Shown here: piece after piece, positions 18,719-28,394 of the stretch
Position numbering within the stretch: position 1 is the stretch's first letter
Layout of the letters: each line of letters begins with the position of its first letter
NCBI GenBank assembly: GCA_003427395.1
Contig: BFEA01000009.1
Coordinates: 6,496,848-6,525,336, forward strand
Origin: Chara braunii
Taxonomy: Eukaryota; Streptophyta; Charophyceae; Charales; Characeae
Reading direction: 5' to 3'
DNA length: 28,489 nt
Notes under the pieces: model-generated
What the model was told of the DNA's origin: nothing
What the model saw: only the letters and a program-made list of their open reading frames with translations
The model's database searches: none
Position numbers and translations under genes: made by a program

Positions 18719-19864
18719 TTATTTGTCCCTTTTTTTTTTTTTTTAACTGCCGCTTATAAGATTATCTACTTGATATGAATCGGGTTGGTGGTTCTGACCA
18801 TGAGATTATAAGTGAGCTCTGAAAGGGAAGCGTTAATTAAACCTTGAAAATTAAGGGGTGACATTTGCAGGAAGTTACTGAGGGCAATTTATTATAGTGT
18901 AAATTCTAGGGATCTTGCATCACTTCAAACCTTCTTGAACAAGTCCCTTAATAGGTGGCCTTACGAAGCAACGTACCAAACTTAATAAAGTTGACGAATC
19001 CTAACCAAAAAGCATAACCACGAAACAAACATAGACGCAGCCACCAATACGTGCTCGACTGCACTTATGGATATGATAATAATCGGGAATGATAAATTGT
19101 CGGCAAACAATCACGGCATGAGCATAGCATAGATTGATGTATCCATATCGCACACACTATGATGCATACTATAACAGCATGGAACCAAATCTTCAGATTG
19201 AAATGCAATAGAGGAACTCAATAACATTTCGCAAATCATAACTCAAGACAATAACAAAGCACTCGGAGCATCGAATGATACATTGATAATATAAAGTGTT
19301 TTCCACCAAAATGGACCCATCAAAAGTAGATGAGTCCTCCCACAAACCAATGCATCCTGGACCTGACATATTTCGTCCAGTAGCCTCTTCAAGAGGAATC
19401 TTCCCAGCCAATAGCTTATAAAATGAATGTTCAATTGAGGAGGTCATTACCAATTGCCTTGCCTCCTTAAAAAGCCTTACCTTATACCTCAATTCTCAAG
19501 AAATTGTGAGCAAAGACAAACATAATAGACGCTAAGTCCCATAAAATCCCCTTGATAACCCAATGCACTTGACACGAAGTACAGAGATGAGTAATCCATG
19601 TTAACTGAAAAACTTAACCCCCCGAGCATTAAACGGGAATGCGCTGGCGCTTAGCGCTAACCTGCGCTACGGACCGGTTGGCGAGGCCCATCCATACACG
19701 GTAGACTAGGGTGGTAGTGGTGATACACCATCGCTACCCTTGGTCATCTTGGTGTCCGCCTGGTCGTCTCGTCCAAGTGATGGTGGATCTCCCATCGGGC
19801 ACATCAGGAGACGGTACGTCGGTGTGAGGTGCCTATCTTTTGGATTTGACGGTGCGTTGACGAA
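18719..19864. other. No assignable gene; AT-rich region with one short ORF
   Basis: A minus-strand open frame at 19492-19193 (99 codons, with FYKLLAGKIPLEEATG) could be an exon or a gene fragment, but shows no recognised domain. The region 19640-19800 has several short imperfect inverted repeats (for example around GGTAGTGGTGATACACCATC) and could be leader sequence for the ORF downstream. Confidence 0.4.
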
Positions 19865-20872
19865 ATGAAGTTGGTAGGGGAGCTACAATGGGGAGCTGAC
19901 GAATGGCTAAGAACCTTGGAGAAAGGTTGCAGGCGGTTACAAGTGATGGTGTGGGAGTTGTCTTCGTGGTCAAATGAGGAGCCGAAGGTAAAAAGGGGAG
20001 CGATTTCTCTGGCTGATTGGTTGAAAGATGTAACCGGCGACATGCTGAATATTATCTTGATGCTGGAGAAGGGGCCCAATCCCCAACTTGAAGCCTGCAT
20101 CGATTGGAGGAAGGTTGATGGCATGATGTCCGCTTGCTATGCCCTCTTCACTGAGGGTCGCAACCTGTGCTATATGCTTGAGGAGCGGCTGAAGGGCGAT
20201 AACGATATGGAGGATGAGGTCTGCCAGGAGNGCTATGCCCTCTTCACTGAGGGTCGCAACCTGTGCTATATGCTTGAGGAGCGGCTGAAGGGCGATAACG
20301 ATATGGAGGATGAGGTCTGCCAGGAGGATGAAGCGAACGAAAATAATGAAAACCCCAACGTCAGCATCAACAACAACAATAACAACGGCAACAACAACAA
20401 CAACAACAACTGTTACAACAACAACAGCAAGAATAACAACAACAATAGCAACGTCAACAACAACATCAACAACAACGTCAACAACAACGGCCACAACAAC
20501 GGCCACAACGACAACGACAGTGTCGACAACAACAACTACAATGATGACATCAACAACAACGTCGTCATCAATAGCTTTAACGAAGATAACGCGGTTGTGG
20601 TTGATGGTAAATGCATCAATAACAACAGCAACAGCAACAATAACAGCAACAACAACAACAACAACAACAACAACAAAGACATCAACAACGAGACTGGCAG
20701 TAGTGACCGTGCACTCATTTTCACCATCAGTATAGTGAGTGAGATGCCGGGTTCTGACGTGGATAGTGGGAAGGGGATTAGGGCTGAAACAAAGTGGGGT
20801 TCTATCCTCCCCCCTTTCAATCTCGATATGGAATTGTTTATTGATGTCCAGTTCAGGGCGGGGTTAGGATAG
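19865..20872 (+). CDS. Asn-rich protein, hypothetical (contains an assembly duplication)
   Basis: The frame begins at ATG 19865 (an in-frame TGA lies 15 bases upstream) and ends at 20872. The N-terminal ~125 residues are a Trp/Leu-rich helical domain (LADWLKDVTGDMLNIILMLE) that I do not recognise. The centre (about residues 155-275) is mostly Asn, encoded almost purely by AAC/AAT. The C-terminal ~55 residues are ordinary sequence (PPFNLDMELFIDVQF). Residues 91-122 and 123-154 are identical because a 95-base segment plus one N is duplicated at a contig join. The join preserves frame, so the true protein is probably 303 residues rather than 335. It could be a host gene or a retroposed copy, given a 61-base poly(A) run about 610 bp downstream. 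Confidence 0.55.
   Translation: MKLVGELQWGADEWLRTLEKGCRRLQVMVWELSSWSNEEPKVKRGAISLADWLKDVTGDMLNIILMLEKGPNPQLEACIDWRKVDGMMSACYALFTEGRNLCYMLEERLKGDNDMEDEVCQEXYALFTEGRNLCYMLEERLKGDNDMEDEVCQEDEANENNENPNVSINNNNNNGNNNNNNNCYNNNSKNNNNNSNVNNNINNNVNNNGHNNGHNDNDSVDNNNYNDDINNNVVINSFNEDNAVVVDGKCINNNSNSNNNSNNNNNNNNNKDINNETGSSDRALIFTISIVSEMPGSDVDSGKGIRAETKWGSILPPFNLDMELFIDVQFRAGLG
20136..20326. repeat. 95-base exact duplication around a single N (assembly join)
   Basis: 20136-20230 and 20232-20326 are identical and are separated only by N at 20231. The same 95 bases end the window (28395-28489). The exact length, zero divergence and the N point to two contigs ending in the same overlap, not a biological tandem repeat. 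Confidence 0.93.
20361..20684 (+). repeat. (AAC)n-rich microsatellite within the coding frame
   Basis: Long runs of CAA/AAC with scattered substitutions encode the Asn tract. The opposite strand gives a spurious Val/Leu-rich frame. The interruptions include GTC, AGC and GGC, several of which recur in a regular pattern (GTCAACAACAAC). Confidence 0.9.
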
Positions 20873-21211
20873 TTGAAGGGGATTTAAAATTGCTCGGCAC
20901 GCAACTTCAATTGAGAAGGGCGATCTTCCTCTGCTCGGCATCATAACGGAAATATGATTGGTTAGGGTTTCCCCCTCGGATCTCATAATTTGATTGATCA
21001 ACATAAGATAGTCACGTTTTGGTGATGCCCCCAAGGGGAGGCGGGTAGTTTAGGGTTTCACGTTTTGCTTTGACCTCCTTGTTGGGGGATCGATGAACAT
21101 GTGTTTTGTTAGGATAACGCTTCATGGGCTGTAGGTCAATCCTTCCCTTACGCAAGGAAGTAATCAATGCCTCAGCTCTTTTCTGAGATTAGGGTTGACG
21201 TGCCAACACAC

Positions 21212-21386
21212 AATAGGGATGTGGCCCCGATTTCCAGCGCATACGTATCACATCTGTGTGACGCTAGGTTTTTGTGTCTTGGTAGAGTGACATATCCCCA
21301 CAACACTTTACAGGGACGTTGGACCCGATTTTCAGCTGAAACACATCATAACGTTGTATAGGGACGTTGAACCCGATTTCCAGCAG
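21212..21386 (+). repeat. Three spaced copies of a ~25-bp motif
   Basis: AGGGATGTGGCCCCGATTTC (about 21212), AGGGACGTTGGACCCGATTT (about 21312) and AGGGACGTTGAACCCGATTT (about 21360) share AGGGAYGT...CCCGATTTYCAGC. Spacings are about 100 and 48 bp. They lie in the 3' region between the Asn-rich ORF and its poly(A) run. Function unknown. Confidence 0.65.
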
Positions 21387-21482
21387 GTGCAGCTCCCCAC
21401 CAATAGATGGAGCCTTCGTCGCAGGGGCCTGCTTAGTGGGGCTGCTCTTATCGCCTTGTTAAGTAGGTTTCCCGCACGCGAA

Positions 21483-21485
<3 letters not shown>

Positions 21486-21548
<63 letters not shown>

Positions 21549-21570
21549 TTTTTTTTTTTTTTTTTTTTTT
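21486..21570. repeat. Poly(A)61 followed head-on by poly(T)23
   Basis: An A run (21486-21546), one C, then a T run (21548-21570). This is the signature of two poly(A)-tailed retroposons inserted tail to tail, one on each strand. Palindromic homopolymers also collapse in assembly, so the lengths are unreliable. Confidence 0.8.
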
Positions 21571-22200
21571 AGACATATATCCCAAAATAGCACCTTGCAC
21601 TCTGTTAGAAAACAATTAGAAGAGGCCATAATCAAGGACAAAGATTGAAATCACAACGCTTATGAAGAGTACAATTTTTGCAAACACCAAAGACCACCCA
21701 AGAGGATGTAGTCGCATGCAGCAGCGCCGGAAAGCAGTCAGAAGAGCACGTAACAAAGGCAAGATGAATGTCGTGAAATCAAATAAGTTGCACACAATGC
21801 AACAAACACCACAACACAAAGAACACACAAACATATCCTAACAACACTGGCAAACAAGAGTCGTTAGACTTTTGGAGCACAATGAATTCCAAAACATCAC
21901 TCCATCTCCAGATTAACGTGAGAAGTAGTGAGGGACATAGGGGTCTACCAATTCATTAAAGTAATGGAGCCTTCTACCATCAACGCACTGAAATGCCAAA
22001 TTCAGATTAGATGGCAGTCTGCTTGAAATGGGCATTGTGCAGGAACCACCGGAAATTAAAACATCGTCACCAAAAAGCTGAACCTCAGGGTCACGAGTTC
22101 GTACAACCATGACCTGCAAAAAAGTCCGGAATAGGCCAAAGCAGTATCGGGCAAAAAGGGGAGTTATACTCTTCACCAAGTTTGGTTCACAGGCCATTGC
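21571..22200 (-). pseudogene. Possible retroposed 3' transcript end, minus strand
   Basis: On the minus strand, a 94-codon open frame (22197-21913, with VVRTRDPEVQLFGDDVLISG and VDGRRLHYFNELVDPYV) is followed by about 340 bases of non-coding sequence and then A23 at 21570-21548. A TTTTTTGCAG|GTC acceptor-like site lies at about 22111. If it is a real splice site, this is a genomic 3' exon and not a retrocopy. No protein family is recognised. Confidence 0.35.
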
Positions 22201-22615
22201 ACCCGGTTTCCATCATGTGCTACTCCCGAGGAGCAGTCTGGAGGCACCATCTACAAATGGTCTCCAACCTTGGAGGTGCTCCACCCCATGCCTATGGCCA
22301 AGCAGGACACCAACATTTATTGTACATGGAAAATATTTTTTTTCCTTTTTTTTTTTTTTGACTTCTTGCCATGGAGTTTCCGCTTAATAAGGTGATAAGA
22401 GCCCCCTCCTTAAGTGGTGCCCTGTGTCGAAGGCTCCATTAACGAAAAAGATTGAACATACTCGTGTAGACAATTGCTGCTTCACATCATGTCAAGGCCT
22501 GGGATCCCTGTTTGCATTTAATAGCATGGTGCTTGAGCCACTGTTGTATTCTAGAGTGGATTTCTACTCACCAAATGAGGAAAATGGAGAATGAATATTC
22601 GCCGACGACAGAGGG

Positions 22616-22744
22616 AAAAAAAAAAAAAAAAAAACTCGAGACGACATGTCGCATCACTCTCCTGCAGCGTCGTCTCAAACCCCTTCTCTCCAGGCTCCCG
22701 CCAGTGCAGTGGCGTAACGCACCACTCCCTGTACCGCTGCACTG
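22616..22744. repeat. A19 run next to a GC-rich hairpin
   Basis: An A run (22616-22634), then 67 bases, then an exact 8-bp inverted repeat CAGTGCAG (22702-22709) / CTGCACTG (22737-22744). A second hairpin, GCGTaACGC, sits inside it. Read on the minus strand, the structure precedes a T19 run, like a pol III terminator. A SINE-like or small RNA fragment is possible, but I found no A/B box or tRNA similarity. Confidence 0.45.
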
Positions 22745-22829
22745 TGCCCCGGGGTTTAGATCTTTCAAGAGTTTTTAACGCACTTTGGGAAGCTCTTTTA
22801 GTATAGGTATAATCGGGGTTTGACGACAT

Positions 22830-24560
22830 TTAGGAAGAGATAAACAACAATACTAATTTTCGGTTCTCTAGGTTTTCCAAGCCTATGGATTTTCGAACTC
22901 TCCTTAGGGTAAGCATCAAGGTATCTGTAAGTTCATCAGGAGTATTAAATCTCCTTGATATAGAATTTGAAACTTAATCTATCGAAGTAATCTCCGTTTT
23001 TCTTTTTTTTCTTTTTTTAAAACCAAACACACACACAAGGCTCACAAGCCCCATCTATTCTGGGGGCCAGCAGCCCGATTGCTTATCACCAGCAAGCATA
23101 GACAGAGCACAGGTAGGAAAGCAAAGAGCGCAAATAGCAAGTCAAAAGGTTGCGGAGAAGTCTTGACCCAGGTCAGCACCACTGTGACAAACTATTTTCT
23201 GTGCCGCGTGACTTTTTGCGCGATGATGACGAGGAGGGGGTATTAAGGCGGGGAGCTGTGGAAAGATGGGTCGGTCGGGCAAATTGCATAGATGTCCTCG
23301 TTTCTTTTCGATTTTTGTGGGAATCTGTTGGGTTGGTGTCGGGAAAGTCCCGCGCCAACGATTGGGTAATCGCGCCTTAGCGAGCGCGACGGACAACGAT
23401 GTCCATGGCACCTTTCTTGTTTTGTTGTGAGCACTGGGAATTTTTGGCGCAATCATCGCGCGAGAATATGATCGTTTTTGAATTTCAACTGACGTCGAGT
23501 CCCCACGGGCTCGCGAAATTCTTTTTGGGCTCTTCGGAATTTCCTTTTGCAATTAGGACTTAAGCTAGGAATTTAGGTACTCTGAATTTTGTTGCGCCAT
23601 GCTTCTCACTCGCGCACATCCTGCTGTGCTAGGAATTGAGCTCTGACTGAATCGCGCCCTTAATCTTGTGTAACTGTCGTTTTTGGCGAACGCAATTGTA
23701 ACTATATCTCTCTCCTTTCTTGATTTCCTCGTCTTCTTCTTCTTTGCCTTGCTTCTGATTAGCCTGAACGCTTGTATGGCCGGATCGATGTGTGGAATGC
23801 GGCTACGTCCCCCACGCCTCGGCCTGGCCATGCAGACGCAGGCACTTCCTCTCTTCTCCTCCTGACCACTTCGGATTAATCCCTTACCTTTCACGCAAGC
23901 ATGCATGCTATAAATTTGGCGAGCGCGATTAGTTTGCTCTCTATGAACTTTGGAGTTAGCACGATCAGTGAGGGTCGGCTAACGAGTCAGCTTGAGAGGT
24001 GAGTCCACGAGAGAGTTGGGCGATCCGACGAGCTGGTGTCGGGTATGTTGGGTTGACGTGTGGGCCACGACGAACTGCGGTGCACAAGCGAACCTGGCTT
24101 GCATGCTCGAACGGGGTGACAACTCTGTGTTGATGCGCGACAACGGACTGCCCGCATCGGGGAATGTAGAAAGAGAGAGAGAGCAGCTATGTGTGGGATG
24201 AAGTCTCTTCTTCCAACTATCTGTATAATTTTGATTTCTACTTTGGTCGATCTTGTTTCAAATTTTCTTTGTTGCTTTTGCTTCGTGTGTATGTATGATA
24301 TGGATGTGAGCTCTTCTTTTTGAGTATTTTTTTCGGATTTCCTTTATCTTGTTTTGTGATGCATGCTTGATTATTTCGTCACTTTCTAGTATCCATCTGT
24401 GTCGAGCAATAGTATCGGGTCTGATAAAAGATACTTGCTACAGACGATCATCATCAGATCACCGAAGATACTGTGATTACCCCCCCTTCCCCCCGTTACA
24501 TGAATGGCATGGGTGTGAATGTAATACCCAAAATTGTATGGATAGGATAGTTTCATGCAT
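22830..24560. other. No assignable gene; CpG-rich stretch 23140-24180
   Basis: Open frames on both strands lack motifs. The 23370-23960 part repeats GGCG/GCGA-type words (TTAGCGAGCGCGA, TTGGCGCAATC, TTGGCGAACGCAATT, TTGGCGAGCGCGATT). This could be a promoter or LTR-like region. A GA run near 24170 is short. From 24220 to 24480 the sequence is T-rich. Confidence 0.4.
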
Positions 24561-24613
24561 GTAGGACACAATCGCTACCTCGAGACGAGAAACCCGAGTC
24601 TGATCCGCTTTCG

Positions 24614-24686
24614 CTCATGTGCACGTTCGCGTACGACTGCGACATCGAGAAAACCGAGTCGCAGCGTACGCGCGCGTCTGCATGAG
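24614..24686. repeat. Long imperfect hairpin
   Basis: Arms pair outside in as CTCATG (24614-24619)/CATGAG (24681-24686), ACG/CGT, GCGTACG (24629-24635)/CGTACGC (24665-24671) and GCGAC (24639-24643)/GTCGC (24658-24662), around the loop ATCGAGAAAACCGA. About 21 pairs are interrupted by small internal loops. The words GAGAAACCCGAGTC (about 24580), GAGAAAACCGAGTC (about 24647) and GAGAAACTGAGTTC (about 24714) recur around it. It lies about 1 kb upstream of the gag and may belong to an LTR or leader. Confidence 0.6.
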
Positions 24687-24738
24687 TCAACCTCGAATTC
24701 ATTATGAGGATGCGAGAAACTGAGTTCACTAGCCGGAT

Positions 24739-25254
24739 ATGGCTGTGAAAATTCCCTTTTGGATCACCAATCGTGAGAGCCTGAGGGACCCGGAGTATCG
24801 CGAGTACTGGGAGGGTGAGCATCTCAGACGACGGGGAAACTTGAGAAACCCAAAATTCCCTTGTCTGACGGAGAACGACCGACTGTGCGCGGGGGATTTC
24901 CACTTGGGCACAACCGGTGATCCTAGGGGCCCAGACTATCCAGATACTGACAACACTCAATATTCCAAATCTTCGGGCATCGTCGTTATTAATACCAGGT
25001 TCCCTCCCTTCCATCTCCTCCTTCCATATCACCAGCTCACGGTGGTACCGTGGAATTCCATAGCTCGCTATTGGCCCCACCCATCGTGCAAAGAGTGCCA
25101 GCGGTACCAGGCATACCGGGCTTCGGGATTTATTCGACAAACCGGTTTCGAAGTCGAGCAACAACTACACAGCCTCCGCCTACGGCCAGCCTCGTCGGAT
25201 TCCGAAGCTTGTTACGAGCGGCACCGACAACTGTGTCGAACCGCGCGACAGTGA
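24739..25254 (+). CDS. Low-confidence ORF, unknown
   Basis: An open frame of 171 codons with a charged, plausible start (LRDPEYREYWEGEHLRRR), but a longer 203-codon frame overlaps it on the other strand. Neither shows a recognised domain. It may be by chance open in CpG-rich leader sequence of the gag element downstream. Confidence 0.2.
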   Translation: MAVKIPFWITNRESLRDPEYREYWEGEHLRRRGNLRNPKFPCLTENDRLCAGDFHLGTTGDPRGPDYPDTDNTQYSKSSGIVVINTRFPPFHLLLPYHQLTVVPWNSIARYWPHPSCKECQRYQAYRASGFIRQTGFEVEQQLHSLRLRPASSDSEACYERHRQLCRTARQ

Positions 25255-25736
25255 TGGTGTCCCACCGGTCCACAAGATAAGGGACCGGCCACAGTCGCAA
25301 CTGGCAGAGACCATAGTCCCATCTCCGAAGGCTGAAACGCCAGATACGATCTTCGCGTACCATCTTGCACCGTTGTCCCTAAACTTGTCACCGGAGATTT
25401 CGGTTCCGACCTAGGACTCCACCTCCACTTTCCTAAAATCCTTGGCACACCCCTTTTTCGCACTTCCGGGCCCCCATCCCACTCCGATCAGAAAGTCACG
25501 CTGGGCGTGAGGTTGGTATTGGAGCCGACACGTGGCAGGGTTACGGATTAACACGAAAGGTGATTATACCGAATGATCTGGCGAACAGAGGACGACCGAG
25601 ACAACGGAACGCGCCACGCCGCGATCCTATAGTAACACGAAGTAGGTTGGCTGGGCGGCAGGCAGCCAATATAAATGCGAATCAGAACTAGAATCTAAAT
25701 CCTGGTCCAGTCCTGGCCCCGCGGGCTCGCGCGCCT

Positions 25737-26718
25737 ATGGCTCCACCGGATCTCTATCTTTTTGACCCTGCACATCATCTGGCTGGGGCATGGCTGGCCA
25801 CGCTACGCTCGCAACAATATGATAATGATGAAGCTTAAATTAACATCCCCGCTAGATTGGGAGGGGACACACATCATTGGTTCAACACTTACGTTTGGGT
25901 AGATCTCCCAACTTTTGAACGAGACTTCCTGACCGATTTCACTACATTCATCTGGAACAAGCCTTGTTCACGATTAAGGATCAAGTGCAGAAGCTACTCG
26001 AATCTGTCACGGAATATCGGAACCAATTTATAGGATGTTTGTCAAAACCGAACGAGGAGAGTAAGTCGGGAGGGATCTATTCATCGATGGACTTCGGAGC
26101 TAGACCATGAGGGCGAAATTGCGAAAGCAATTCTCCCTGATCAATCATACTCTGCAACAGATTATGTCTGCGGCAGAAGAAATGGAGTGGAAATTCGCCG
26201 CTAGTTTCCTAGAAGAAGAAGATTATCCTAGAGAAGGAAACTCCTCGGAACTGTCTAGAGCAAGGGCCGAGCTGGCCGCGCTTCAAAATAAATTCGAAAA
26301 CCTGGGTTTTGTCTCTGGTCCCGTCAACTATTTGAAACACATCGTAACCAAAAAACCCGGAGCGGATGCAACCACAGGATTGCCTATGCCAGCGATGGCC
26401 GCTCTTGTACCTGTCGTACCCGTTCTTGTACCCCCTCCCGATACGACGGGTAGAGTCAGTGAGCCAAACGCAATGCTGGAGCTGACCCGGACTTTAGTCA
26501 ACCTAATACAAGAAAGCAAGAAGGAACAACGAGAGTTTAACGCCCGGATGGAATCCTTGATGCGATCGATGCGCCCCATTGCTGCTAGAGCTGCCCCTGT
26601 GATACAAGGCATCACCCCCGCTCAACCAGTGGGAGGGATGGTAGCCAATCTGAGTGTCTGCTACACATGTCATCAACCGGGCCATATCGCCTGGGACTGT
26701 CCACACCGGCCTGCGTAA
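25737..26718 (+). pseudogene. Ty3-like LTR retrotransposon Gag (broken), with CCHC zinc knuckle
   Basis: Gag forms the particle that packages element RNA. The frame opens at ATG 25737 (MAPPDLYLFDPAHHLAG). It then gives ARLGGDTHHWFNTYVW and LPTFERDFLTDF, the A-x-L...G-x-A-x-x-W pattern of retrotransposon gag capsids. A TAA interrupts at about 25837, and a frameshift near 25950 moves the reading to LEQALFTIKDQVQKLLE. A second shift near 26100 leads into the 203-codon frame 26107-26718, which ends with CX2CX4HX4C (C185, C188, H193, C198) in CYTCHQPGHIAWDC. After the TAA at 26716 the same frame stays open to about 27030 with an Arg/Glu-rich tail, so that stop may be another lesion. No protease, RT or integrase follows. 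LTRs were not found. Confidence 0.82.
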
Positions 26719-27036
26719 GCTCGAGTCGGGGTTGCTCCTATAGCCGCTGCACCAGTGGCCAACTGTCCAGGAAGGGTAGGTACAATGCTTGAAGAGTCTC
26801 GTATTGCTAGGGATCAGGCACGATTGAGGGAGTCGCACGACGTGCAAGACAGGGAGCGTGCGAGGTTGGCGGCGACGCGTGCCTCAGAGGCCGACACAGA
26901 GGAGGAGCCCATCGACGTTCTGAGGTGCAGGGATAGAGAGAGGGAGAGAGAGAAAGATTGGCCGAGGCATGGGCACATACGACACCGTCGACACGGGGAC
27001 GACGACGAGGTGGAGGTGGCTGGGGGCAGTAGATAT
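26719..27036 (+). other. Charged C-terminal extension of gag, and possible polypurine tract
   Basis: In frame with gag beyond its stop: an Arg/Glu-rich segment (ESRIARDQARLRESHD and onwards), then REREREKD and DDDEVEVAGG. The purine-rich stretch at about 27003-27030 (GAGGTGGAGGTGGCTGGGGG) could be a polypurine tract for plus-strand priming. Confidence 0.4.
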
Positions 27037-28020
27037 GTCTTCCTGTTTATTTGGATGTTTCTCATGGTTCGGTGCATGGTTCGTAGTCGTTTTCTTAGTT
27101 CCTTATATGTACTTTATTTTCGTAGTTATTTATGTGGGGTTTTTCCGCCTTCCCATGACTCGTGTGTAGTCCAAAGCGTCAGACGGTGCGTGTGGTAGTG
27201 GAGGTTCTTTATGGTAGGGTTTTTATGTCTTCGTTTTTGTGAGACATATGTATACCAGTGAGATTTGTTCTGTGTTTTTTTTCCCCTAGAAGATGACGTA
27301 TGTACATATGGAGAGTATGTAGTTTGTTACGTAGGTGGATAGGAGTCACAGGAGGAGCAGTTGTTCGACGATACATTTGTACTTCAGGGGATCTGAGTGG
27401 TATATCACATGTTGTTCGACTCATGCAGTAGTTGTATTGGTTTTCCCTGCTCGTTGTATGATTGTGTTGTTTAAGTCCACACTCACTTTGACTCACATGA
27501 TCACAGATGTACATTATTGTTTCATATTTTCTATGGATTGTAAGTTTTGTTTGTGTGTTTGGCAACGTGGTGTGTTTTAGTGCATACATGATCTCACGGT
27601 TCCATTGTACATGATGCATCGTTTCGTAATGTGCGAAATGTAAGACTTGCGTCTCTAAACCCTATGTCATATGTTTTGAAACCATCAGTTCATGTCAACC
27701 CAATTGAGCTATCAAAAATGTCCAAATGTGTTTTACTTTGCTGACTTTTGTTGACTTCTGTACAATTACACAGATTTGGGATGCACGAAACCACCCACCG
27801 AGGAGTTTCATCCCCAAAACCCTGCACTGAAACTGTGTGGAACAGAAAGACCGAAAATCGTCATCACCCCAACCAGCACCAACCACACTGACAAACCCCT
27901 AAAACACTACAAACCTCACAGACCAAACAACACGAAATGACTGCACACGAAAACGGCACCATACGCCCCCCAAGGACCCCGACAACCCCAAAATATCGAA
28001 TCCCACTCCATTTTTCATGC
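27037..28020. other. No gene seen
   Basis: T/G-rich sequence, then ordinary sequence without ORFs over about 80 codons that show motifs. It could include a 3' LTR of the gag element, but I found no matching copy upstream. Confidence 0.5.
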
Positions 28021-28044
28021 TAAAGGCTGGTTCAACCTCGGTGG

Positions 28045-28255
28045 CACCCCTGTCGTAATGCACCCGAGCTTTTTTGGGGAAAGTACACGACAGTCACAAA
28101 AACGAGTTGTAATTGCAGTAAGGGCCAAGATACAGTTTGAAAATGCACCCCTATCGTAATATAACCGAGCTTTCCCTCCGAATACGGTGACAATCATCGC
28201 AATTGCAAACTGTATCTTGGCCCATAGGACAATTATAACTCGTTTTTGTGACTGT
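28045..28255. repeat. 50-bp inverted repeat with an interleaved direct repeat
   Basis: Arm 1 (28090-28139) and arm 2 (28206-28255) are inverted copies, about 43 of 50 bases matching. They begin ACAGTCACAAAAACGAGTT and end GGGCCAAGATACAGTTTG. The 66-base loop contains CACCCCTATCGTAATATAAC, a direct copy of CACCCCTGTCGTAATGCACC (from 28047) at a 101-bp period. The order direct repeat, arm, direct repeat, inverted arm suggests a fold-back element or an inverted partial duplication. Confidence 0.8.
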
Positions 28256-28339
28256 ACTGAAGTTACCCTTTGTTTTGTTTTTGCCAAGCAAGTATCTTAC
28301 CACGTATCACACACCCCCACAAAAATAAATCTAGAAAAA

Positions 28340-28356
28340 GGGGGGTTGGGGGGGGG
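28340..28356. other. G-rich run at the artefact boundary
   Basis: GGGGGG TT GGGGGGGGG directly abuts the adapter junction. Low-quality terminal read sequence is likely, so these bases are doubtful. Confidence 0.55.
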
Positions 28357-28394
28357 CTGTCTCTTATACACATCTAGATGTGTATAAGAGACAG
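28357..28394. other. Tn5 mosaic-end (Nextera mate-pair) junction adapter
   Basis: CTGTCTCTTATACACATCT (28357-28375) followed by AGATGTGTATAAGAGACAG (28376-28394): two 19-bp mosaic ends in perfect inverted order. This is the circularisation junction of the Nextera mate-pair library and not genomic DNA. Confidence 0.98.

Noticed and set aside
20136-20326. 95-bp tandem duplication as a protein repeat
   Set aside because: Zero divergence, a single N between the copies and a third copy after an adapter point to an assembly artefact.
19970-20506. Minus-strand Val-rich ORF
   Set aside because: Antisense of the AAC tract; no independent coding signal.
28357-28394. Perfect 38-bp palindrome as a novel regulatory or mobile-element site
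   Set aside because: It is exactly two Tn5 mosaic ends, a library adapter.
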